64,000 nucleotides of DNA from positions 129,331-193,330 of the forward strand of contig NZ_GL890971.1 in assembly GCF_000211815.1 (NCBI RefSeq), read 5' to 3'. The DNA comes from Moorena producens 3L. GTDB taxonomy: Bacteria > Cyanobacteriota > Cyanobacteriia > Cyanobacteriales > Coleofasciculaceae. Each line of letters opens with the position of its first letter. Positions within the stretch are counted from its first letter, which is position 1. This document shows, piece after piece, positions 54,842 through 61,641 of this stretch. The notes below the pieces were generated by a model. That model searched no databases and was not told where the DNA came from. It saw only the letters and a program-made list of their open reading frames with translations. Both the position numbers and the translations under genes were made by a program.

Positions 54842-55591
54842 TTATTCTTGCAGTCTGTGATTAATGTCTTCTACTGATAAGCTCAAGGCTTCAGCTATCT
54901 GTTCCACACTTAACCCTAATCCTAATAAATGGGAAATAGCTTTCTGTAGTGCTTGTTCAGTTTGCTGTAGTGCTTGTTCAGCTTCCTGATAAGCCATGTC
55001 CAGTTCTTGAAAGTTTAATAGCTTTTTTCCCAACTTCGGATCGAAAAACTCTAGTTTTCCCTGATTCACTTGAAGTTCTAAACCTAAGACTTCACTGTAA
55101 ATCGAGAAATCTTCATCTCCTAAAGGTTTGCTAGCTATAGGCTCATAGTTTCCCTCCACCAGACGTAATCCTTTCAGGGGTGGTTGGAGATAATCTTCCA
55201 CAGGGTCATACTGCATGTATTCTAATACTCCCATATCTTGGTATGTTTGGCGATTAAATCTTTGATCAGTTCCCTTAGTATTTATTGAAGTTACTTCTAA
55301 TATCCAACTCGGTAAATTTCCTCCTTCTTCCCAAACTTTGTAGTGTTTTCGTAGTTTATTTTCTACTCCGAAAATTACAAATACATCAGGCTCAATTACC
55401 GCATCATATACGCCTTCTAGGTAGTAAATCGATAAGTTGCCGGAAACATAAACATCGTCTCGATTTTTGAAATAGTTTTTCAAGGCTTCTACGCCATAAA
55501 TGATATAATCTCGGTTAGGGTCACTTTCTGCCATTGGTGTACCATTAGTATTGCGATAAAAAAATTTAGGTTTTAATTGCTCATTAGTCAT
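54842..55591 (-). CDS. Uma2-family protein with C-terminal helical tail
   Basis: 249 residues. The nuclease-like core (residues 20-170) shows DAVIEPDVFVIFGVENKLRK (Asp) and LPSWILEVTSINTKGTD (Glu). The C-terminal 60 residues are a coiled coil with a repeated QALQQTE unit, ending in an HTH-like LGLGLSVEQIAEALSLSVED. It is about 60% alike by eye to the next gene, so the two are tandem duplicates. Such genes are massively expanded in filamentous cyanobacteria; function is unknown. Confidence 0.87.
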   Translation of the reverse strand: MTNEQLKPKFFYRNTNGTPMAESDPNRDYIIYGVEALKNYFKNRDDVYVSGNLSIYYLEGVYDAVIEPDVFVIFGVENKLRKHYKVWEEGGNLPSWILEVTSINTKGTDQRFNRQTYQDMGVLEYMQYDPVEDYLQPPLKGLRLVEGNYEPIASKPLGDEDFSIYSEVLGLELQVNQGKLEFFDPKLGKKLLNFQELDMAYQEAEQALQQTEQALQKAISHLLGLGLSVEQIAEALSLSVEDINHRLQE

Positions 55592-55599
55592 TGGTGATT

Positions 55600-55665
55600 A
55601 GAACAGGGAACAGGGAATAGGGAATAGGGAATAGGGAGCAGGGAATAGGGAATAGGTAAGGGGGA
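55600..55665. repeat. GGAATAG tandem repeat between Uma2 genes
   Basis: GGGAACAGGGAATAGGGAAT continues with GGGAATA units, about six in total. Confidence 0.8.
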
Positions 55666-55674
55666 ATAACCAAT

Positions 55675-56502
55675 TTAAAGGTGACGGTTAACCTCTGGCA
55701 CTGATAAATTTAGTGCTTCAGCTATCTGTTCAACAGTCAAGCCTAAGCTTAATAACTGGGAAATAGCATTCTGTAGCCCTTCTTCCGCTCGTTGTCGGGC
55801 TTGAGCTTCAGCAGCTCGCTCTAACTCCGCTTGTTGTCGGGCTTGAGCTTCTGTGGTTTGCTCTAACTTTGCTCGCTGATAAGCTATCTCCAGTTCTTGA
55901 AAATTTAATAGCTTTGTACCCAGCTTCTGATCAAAAAATTCTAGTTTTCCCTGATGCACTTGAAGCTCTAGACCTAAGACTTCACTATCAATAGAAAAAT
56001 CTCCATCCCCTAAAGACTTGCTGGGGATAGGTTTATACTTTCCCTTCACCAAAAGTAATCCCTTAAGTGGCGGGTTAAGATAATCCCCAGTAGGGTCATA
56101 CTGAAAGTATTCTAATACTCCCATAGTTTGGTATAGTTGGCTTTTTGTGGTTTGATCACTATTCCGGCTGCTTTTTGAGGTTATTTCTAATACCCAACTG
56201 GGCAGTTTTCCTCCCTCTTCCCAAGTTTTGTAGCTTCTTCGCTGTTTGTTTTCTACGCCAAAAACCACAAATACATCGGGAGAGACTACCTGATCGGGTT
56301 CTCCTTTCTGGTAGTAAATAAATAAGTTACCGGAAACATAAACATCTTCCCGATTTTTGAAATAACTTTTTAAGGCGTTTACCCCATAAATCAGATAATC
56401 CCGAGTAGGATCACTTTCTGTCATAGGCTTACCATCACTGTCGGGGTAGAAAATTTCGGTTTTGAGTTCGTCAGTTACTTTAGTAATAGGTACTTTAGTC
56501 AT
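55675..56502 (-). CDS. Uma2-family protein (tandem paralogue)
   Basis: 275 residues. The core motifs are DQVVSPDVFVVFGVENKQRR and LPSWVLEITSKSSRNSDQTT. The helical tail has a duplicated unit (EAQARQQAELERAAEAQARQ) and ends with the same LGLTVEQIAEALNLSVPEVN helix-turn-helix-like segment as its neighbour. The tail is longer by one repeat unit, so the difference between the two proteins is mostly tail repeat number. Both genes are transcribed leftward. Confidence 0.87.
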   Translation of the reverse strand: MTKVPITKVTDELKTEIFYPDSDGKPMTESDPTRDYLIYGVNALKSYFKNREDVYVSGNLFIYYQKGEPDQVVSPDVFVVFGVENKQRRSYKTWEEGGKLPSWVLEITSKSSRNSDQTTKSQLYQTMGVLEYFQYDPTGDYLNPPLKGLLLVKGKYKPIPSKSLGDGDFSIDSEVLGLELQVHQGKLEFFDQKLGTKLLNFQELEIAYQRAKLEQTTEAQARQQAELERAAEAQARQRAEEGLQNAISQLLSLGLTVEQIAEALNLSVPEVNRHL

Positions 56503-56574
56503 AGGAAAGACACCATTCGATTAAAATTGAAACTAGAAACTTGAAACTTAACAAATTAACCGGACTTGGTATTA

Positions 56575-56795
56575 GTGAGTAAGCAGTCAGCGGTCAGCGG
56601 TCAGCGGTCAGCGTGGCACAGGCTTTGGCCTTGGCCTTTCGGCCACGCTACGCGAATGGCCACGCTGTGCGAACGAAGCTGTGACTTCACTGAGATTAAA
56701 CCAATGCTTACCTGTTTGATTCAAAAGCTGTTCCCATAGCGCATTAGCTGATAGCTGATAGCTGATAGCTGATAGCTGATAGCTGATAGCTTACA
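56575..56795. repeat. Composite palindromic repeat island
   Basis: CAGCGGTCAGCGGTCAGCGG (56585), GGCCTTGGCCTTTCGGCCAC followed by GCTACGCGAATGGCCACGCT (56625-56665), and GCTGATA repeated about six times (56747-56791). The order matches the island at 39.07-39.21 kb, including the sentence-like run GTGACTTCACTGAGATTAAA against GGGACTTCACTCATATTAAA. They are copies of one composite element. Confidence 0.8.
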
Positions 56796-57041
56796 TTAGT
56801 GAGCATTTTCTGTATGGGAAATAAGGGTAATGGTAAAAAGACTTTCCCCATTACCCAAAGGTGTAATTGCAATCACACCGCATTACAGAATCTCTAATTA
56901 CCTTAATTTGACCATCAGTAGAAAAAACAGATCACCTGTCACTGGACATTTGAGCCACTCTATGATACCGCTGCTAGCATTGACCATCAAAAAGTGTGTT
57001 AAGTGTCGGAAGTGTCGGAAGTGTTGGAAGTATGGCAGGAT

Positions 57042-57101
57042 TCCGACTCCCGACTCCCGACTCCCGACTCCCGACTCCCGACTCCCGACTCCGGACTCCC
57101 G
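57042..57101. repeat. GACTCCC tandem repeat
   Basis: The heptamer CGACTCC is repeated about seven times, just upstream of the agmatine deiminase start, and is preceded by AAGTGTCGGAAGTGTCGGAA (57000-57020). Confidence 0.85.
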
Positions 57102-57137
57102 ACCCAAGTGATAAGTACTCTAGAATAGATACACGCT

Positions 57138-58280
57138 ATGTTGAATCGTCGAAGGTTACTAAAGTTAAGTCTTGTTTCAGCTGCTAGTGCCTTGGGTATG
57201 TCAGCAGTCTGCTCAAGGGTGAGAACTGAGGTTAGTAGTAGAATGCCGGACTATAGCAGCAGTGGAGTTACGTTATTACAGCAGACAACACCCCTTGAGG
57301 ATGGCTTTTTCTTTCCAGCGGAATGGCAGCCCCATGAATTCACGATCATGGTGTTTCCTCCAGCTCAGAATTGGAAAGGCTATGGTCTGAAGAAGGCAAG
57401 GCGGGAATGGGCAGCAGTGGCGAATGCTGTCAATGAGTTTGAACCGGTTTCGATGGTTGTTCATCCTCAAGACAAGGGTGTGGCTAAAGGCTTGTTGAGT
57501 TCAGATATCGAACTAATTGAATTTCCCGTAAACGATGGCTGGGCCAGGGATTCCGGTCCAATGTTTTTGGTGAACGGCAAGGGTTCACGTCGGGTAGCTG
57601 GGTTTACGTTCAACGGTTGGGGTGGTAAGTTTCCCCCCTATCAGGACGATGCTTTACTTAAGGCGCGATTGTGCCACTATCTTGATACAACCATGTACTC
57701 ATCCTCTCTAGTGTTGGAGGGCGGTGGTGTCACATTAGATGGTGAAGGCACTATTATCACTACTGAGGAATGTTTACTTAACCCTAATCGCAATCCCACG
57801 ATGAGTAAGTCTCAAGTTGAGAGACTTTTGAAGGACTATCTCGGGGCTGAAACAGTGGTTTGGCTGGGTCGTGGTATCGTACCTGATCCCGTGACAGATG
57901 GACATGTGGATGGCATTTGCGCATTTGCCGCACCTGGATTGGTCTTACTCCATAGCACTGATGATGCTAATGATCCAAATTACAAGATTTGTCGGGATGC
58001 TAAGCATCGATTACAACAAAGTACTGATGCTCGTGGACGTAAGTTTGAGATTGTTGAGATTCCTCTTGGCTTAGATATTGCTCACATGAATTTTTACATT
58101 GCTAATGGTGCGGTAATCGTTCCGATTGCTGGTGACTCCAGCCAAGATGATGCTCCCCTTGCTATTCTGCGTGAGGTTTTCCCTGGGCGGAAGGTTGTTG
58201 GTGTAAATAGTCTGATTCTGGCTGAAGGTGGAGGAGGAATTCATTGTATTACCCAACAGGTACCTGTGGCTAATAGCTAA
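57138..58280 (+). CDS. Agmatine deiminase with Tat-type signal
   Basis: 380 residues of the agmatine deiminase/peptidyl-arginine deiminase family. It hydrolyses agmatine to N-carbamoylputrescine and ammonia. The fold motifs are PAEWQPHEFTIMVFPPAQNW, NDGWARDSGPMF near residue 135, EGGGVTLDGEG, DGHVDGICAFA (catalytic Asp/His) and the C-terminal catalytic Cys in GGGGIHCITQQVP. The N-terminus MLNRRRLLKLSLVSAASALG has the RRxLLK pattern of a twin-arginine signal, so it is likely exported folded. Cytoplasmic forms lack this, so a periplasmic enzyme that salvages external agmatine is suggested. Confidence 0.92.
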   Translation: MLNRRRLLKLSLVSAASALGMSAVCSRVRTEVSSRMPDYSSSGVTLLQQTTPLEDGFFFPAEWQPHEFTIMVFPPAQNWKGYGLKKARREWAAVANAVNEFEPVSMVVHPQDKGVAKGLLSSDIELIEFPVNDGWARDSGPMFLVNGKGSRRVAGFTFNGWGGKFPPYQDDALLKARLCHYLDTTMYSSSLVLEGGGVTLDGEGTIITTEECLLNPNRNPTMSKSQVERLLKDYLGAETVVWLGRGIVPDPVTDGHVDGICAFAAPGLVLLHSTDDANDPNYKICRDAKHRLQQSTDARGRKFEIVEIPLGLDIAHMNFYIANGAVIVPIAGDSSQDDAPLAILREVFPGRKVVGVNSLILAEGGGGIHCITQQVPVANS

Positions 58281-58514
58281 AATAATTTAAGCAAAATTTA
58301 ACAAACAGTCTATGATTTTAGTACAGTTTTATATTATAAATTATTAGATAGTTTTCTTGATAATCTTCTCAAACTACAGGTGATTAACCTCAAAGTATTG
58401 AGTTTTATAAACTTGACTTGACAAACAGGGGGTTTACCCCATGCTCCCATCAATTTATCTTGTGGTAGAATAAATTTGCTCAAAACACCTAAATCAAAAA
58501 CAGAGAGGAAAACT

Positions 58515-59000
58515 ATGACAAGTGGAAAAAGTCTCCAGCCGACCCCATATGGTAATAAGAGATATAACATTACTAAACCAATTGATTTTGAGGTAGCCAT
58601 GAATTACGGCGGTACTTTAATGGCAATTGCTGGAGCAGATGGCGAACTGGCAGAAGGAGAATTCCAGTGGTATATTGACGAACAGCAAATGAACTTTGTT
58701 GAATCTGCAGAATACATTGAAGCGCTCCGCCAATTCGATTGGAAAAATGCTAACGTTGAGGAGCTATTGAGTGGGATAAAGTATGACTTTCCGCTGAATT
58801 TTCGCCGAAGCATGTTGTACCAAGCGATCAAGATGTGTCGAGCGGATGGTAATTACCATGACAAAGAAAAAGCATCTGTGGCTAAAGCGGCGGAGATTTT
58901 AGGGATTGAAAAAACCATGGCGGTGAGCCTTGAGTCTCTGGCAGAACTAGAAGATTCAGCGGAGCGATTGCGCCTTTCCTTATTTGAAACCGACGTTTAA
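58515..59000 (+). CDS. TerB-like small protein
   Basis: 161 residues from ATG 58515, with AGAGAGGA upstream. It is all-helical, with two acidic motifs, IAGADGELAEGEFQWYIDEQ and MCRADGNYHDKEKASVAKAA, the duplicated ADG...E pattern of TerB/DjlA-N folds that bind metal. Function is unknown. The cyclodipeptide synthase starts 179 bases downstream on the same strand, after a CAGCCGTCAGC repeat. Confidence 0.65.
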   Translation: MTSGKSLQPTPYGNKRYNITKPIDFEVAMNYGGTLMAIAGADGELAEGEFQWYIDEQQMNFVESAEYIEALRQFDWKNANVEELLSGIKYDFPLNFRRSMLYQAIKMCRADGNYHDKEKASVAKAAEILGIEKTMAVSLESLAELEDSAERLRLSLFETDV

Positions 59001-59178
59001 TTCGGCTGTAAGCATTCAGCCGTAAACTGTCAGCCGTCAGCTGTCAGCTGACGGCCAAAAACATCTAATACCAAATCTGGTTATGATAGAGTAATTAAAC
59101 AAATATTAAAATCCTCTCTAGGCAAGGATTTTGATTGTTTTGAATAAAGTCTCAGTCAAGGGGATTTGGTATAACAGA

Positions 59179-60060
59179 ATGAGTAGCCACAGGGACGAAG
59201 AAACGATCATTGAAAATTTTGACTGGAATCAGCTTTCACTAGAACAGTTGAAGTTGCTTCAGTCTCAAATAATCAAAGCAATCGATCTTAAGATACGCGA
59301 CTTAAAGTTGACCCAATCTACTGCCAATCTGAGCAAAGTTCATAGGTATAAGGCAAGCTTAGCTAAGGTCTTCCCTCGTCGCCTACGTAGCTCCCTCTCT
59401 GATTATCAAAACTGTTTTTTCATTATCAGTCTGGGAAGCAGAAACTTCGTTGATAGTGAGCGACTCGAAGCCTCAATTAAATGGATTAGCGAACACTTCA
59501 AAGCTTGCCTAGTACTAGTTTGCGATAGTATCTACCGATTGACAATCGAGCTTAGACAGGGACTTAAAGGGGATGAAGCTTGGCTGGAAGCAATTCGCAC
59601 TGGAGAGACCTTTATTAATCAAAACCGTTTCTTGTTCCAGCAATACTCTGGAAGTTGTCAATTCCAATTCCAGATGGCTTCCCAAATAGAGAACCAATCA
59701 GAATTTGAGATCTATTACAAAGACTTTCAGGGTCTTTATCAAAAGGATGAATCCTTTCAAAGGATGGTAAACTCCTTTGCCCAAACCTATCTTAATCGGG
59801 GGGAACAGTCAGAAGAAGAGGAAGTAGAGCAGCTTCTCCAAAGGCAAAAGCACCTGGCGATCACCTACCTGCTGGAAGAGTCAGCTGTGTTTACCTGCCT
59901 TGCTAAAGAAGGATGGCCAGTTTTTGTTTATCCTGGGTCAATTAAAACTTTTGAAGAAATTGCGGAAGGGTTGCACCCAGAGGTTCCTTTACCTCTCAAG
60001 CAAATGATCTGGGTCAGCCTGCGTCTTAAAAGGAAGGCTACTGCTGGAGAAAGCATCTAA
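59179..60060 (+). CDS. tRNA-dependent cyclodipeptide synthase (CDPS)
   Basis: 293 residues from ATG 59179; an in-frame TTG at 59131 is less likely. CDPSs take two aminoacyl-tRNAs and make cyclic dipeptides (diketopiperazines) through an aminoacyl-Ser intermediate on a class Ic synthetase-like Rossmann fold. Visible landmarks: nucleophile Ser84 in FFIISLGSRNF, SIKWISEHFKACLVLVCDSI and YRLTIEL (strand-helix after it), the AIRTGETFINQNRFLFQQYS helix, and the catalytic Tyr230 and Glu234 in TYLLEESAVF, then WPVFVYPGSIKTFEEIAEGL. Y-x-x-x-E spacing matches Tyr178/Glu182 of AlbC. The N-terminal 60 residues are a basic helical extension. No P450 or oxidase tailoring gene is adjacent; product unknown. 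Confidence 0.85.
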   Translation: MSSHRDEETIIENFDWNQLSLEQLKLLQSQIIKAIDLKIRDLKLTQSTANLSKVHRYKASLAKVFPRRLRSSLSDYQNCFFIISLGSRNFVDSERLEASIKWISEHFKACLVLVCDSIYRLTIELRQGLKGDEAWLEAIRTGETFINQNRFLFQQYSGSCQFQFQMASQIENQSEFEIYYKDFQGLYQKDESFQRMVNSFAQTYLNRGEQSEEEEVEQLLQRQKHLAITYLLEESAVFTCLAKEGWPVFVYPGSIKTFEEIAEGLHPEVPLPLKQMIWVSLRLKRKATAGESI

Positions 60061-60084
60061 GGGCTTTGAGGTCAATGGTGGTTG

Positions 60085-60125
60085 CAGAATCGGGAATCGG
60101 GAATCGGGAATCGGGAATCGGGAAC
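60085..60125. repeat. GGGAATC tandem repeat
   Basis: GAATCGG is repeated about five times just after the CDPS stop. Confidence 0.8.
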
Positions 60126-60228
60126 AGGGAACAGGTAAAAAATCCTGTGTACCTCATAGGTATGGAAAACGCGATCAGATAACAGGAGGTATTTGAAATT
60201 ATGACTTCTGACTCCTGACTTCAGCCTT

Positions 60229-60485
60229 TCAAAAGATTCCATGGAATTCACCAGCCTCGAATCTTTTTCTCAATTCCTGGCGCTGAATTTTGCCGATCCC
60301 TGTTTTCGGAATCGTCTCTTTGGGAACGGGAATCAGGTAATCTGGATTTAACCCAATCGTGTTCACAACGGTTTTCCGAATTTTCGCCATGCACTGCGTT
60401 TAAGGAATTATCGTCAGTATCAGTAGCACTGAAAAAGATTGCCAATCTATCAGTATTGTCCCCAATTATCCGAACATAATCTAAC
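60229..60485 (-). pseudogene. C-terminal remnant of an acyl-AMP ligase
   Basis: On the minus strand the last 52 codons read KIRKTVVNTIGLNPDYLIPV then PKETIPKTGIGKIQRQELRK and RFEAGEF. This contains the A10 lysine motif (PKTGIGKIQR) of fatty-acyl-AMP ligases and related loading enzymes. Upstream, in a shifted frame, DRLAIFFSATDTDDNSLNAV continues it. The first 500 or so residues are gone. Such ligases load starter acids on PKS/NRPS carriers, so this is the scar of a lost biosynthetic gene. Confidence 0.75.
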
Positions 60486-60539
60486 CCACCACCGGGTCAA
60501 ACAGCTTTAATGAGATACACCCACCAACTCAGACAGGGG

Positions 60540-61409
60540 TTAAATTTCATCGGGATTAATACCCATCTGTCGTAACCGTTCTGCTAATTGTTCAGCTCGT
60601 TGGTGTTCCTGTTCAGCTCGTTGGTGTTCCTGTTCAGCTCGTTGTTGAGCCAGTTCCTTCTCTTGACGTTCCTGTTCAGCTCGTTGTTGAGCCAGTTCAG
60701 CTCGTTGCCGTTCCTGTTCAGCTCGAAGACGTTCAAGTTCTGCCTCAGTAGGAATCCAATTTCCCTGTTGATCATACCAACGTAGCCACAACCGATTCAA
60801 TCCCCGATATTGACCAAGCCATAGTCCTAAACCCAATTGCAACTCAGGCATCCAAAATTGGGAATTGTCTAATGTTTGTGGTTGATAGCTGCCGCCATCT
60901 AACTTAAAAAGTTGTAATTCGTTACTGACTCGGTCAAAGGTAACATAGTAGGGAATCGCTAAAATTTGCTCGTACACTTCCCATTTCGTTGGTGGTTCTC
61001 CCGTTCGTTCACTGTAACCAAGGTCTTGATCTTTGGTGCTGGCAGAGAGCAACTCTATGGCCACAATTGGTCTGACGTCTTCTTGCCAGATCACATAACT
61101 CATTCTGAGCTCTCGTCCCTGGTAAAATCGGGAAATCCCCACTACAGCAAACCAATCCGGTCGTTTGTACCAAGCGGTATGGTTGGGGTCATAATATAAA
61201 TTTAAGTCACTGGCCACAAAAACGCGATCGCTCTCATAATTGGGAGGGCGAAAGGTCTCACTACACAGTTGTGGTTGCCAAAGATGAAATTCGTCAGGCA
61301 AACCCGGTTCCTCGGGATCTTCACTGGGTAAATCATACATGGTGGGCAGGGTTTCTTTGGCCGGATGAGGGAGAATAACCTGCTCAAATAAGGGTTTGGC
61401 AACAGACAT
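60540..61409 (-). CDS. Uma2-family protein with long coiled-coil tail
   Basis: 289 residues. The core is DRVFVASDLNLYYDPNHTAW, RPDWFAVVGISRFYQ (Asp) and VRPIVAIELLSASTKDQDLG (Glu-x-Leu), followed by WEVYEQILAIPYYVTFDRVS. The tail (about residues 225-285) is a run of ERQRAEL/EHQRAEQ heptad-like repeats, four exact EHQRAEQ-type units being encoded by near-identical DNA. It is a member of the same family as the three Uma2 genes at 54-56.5 kb but more distant from them. Confidence 0.88.
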   Translation of the reverse strand: MSVAKPLFEQVILPHPAKETLPTMYDLPSEDPEEPGLPDEFHLWQPQLCSETFRPPNYESDRVFVASDLNLYYDPNHTAWYKRPDWFAVVGISRFYQGRELRMSYVIWQEDVRPIVAIELLSASTKDQDLGYSERTGEPPTKWEVYEQILAIPYYVTFDRVSNELQLFKLDGGSYQPQTLDNSQFWMPELQLGLGLWLGQYRGLNRLWLRWYDQQGNWIPTEAELERLRAEQERQRAELAQQRAEQERQEKELAQQRAEQEHQRAEQEHQRAEQLAERLRQMGINPDEI

Positions 61410-61470
61410 GAGATTACCTCAATTTTTTCCGACTCATGATTTTGATTTTAGCAACTGTCGGTAAGCATTT

Positions 61471-61595
61471 AGCCGTCAGCTGTCAGCTGTCAGCCATCAG
61501 CTGTGCTCCCTGTTCCCAGATCCGCTGTTCCCAGATCCGAAGTTCCCTACTCCCTACTCCCTACTCCCTACTCCCTACTCCCTACTCCCTTTTCC
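61471..61595. repeat. CAGCTGT and CTACTCC tandem repeats
   Basis: CAGCTGTCAGCTGTCAGC (61478) is followed by CCCTACT repeated about seven times (61545-61591), then the NACHT gene. Confidence 0.8.
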
Positions 61596-61641
61596 CTTTG
61601 CTCTATACTAATAGATAAACTAAAAAACAAATACCAATATC

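Noticed and set aside
60248..60445. Open frame of 65 codons on the minus strand
   Set aside because: It is a frameshifted reading through the acyl-AMP-ligase remnant, not a gene.
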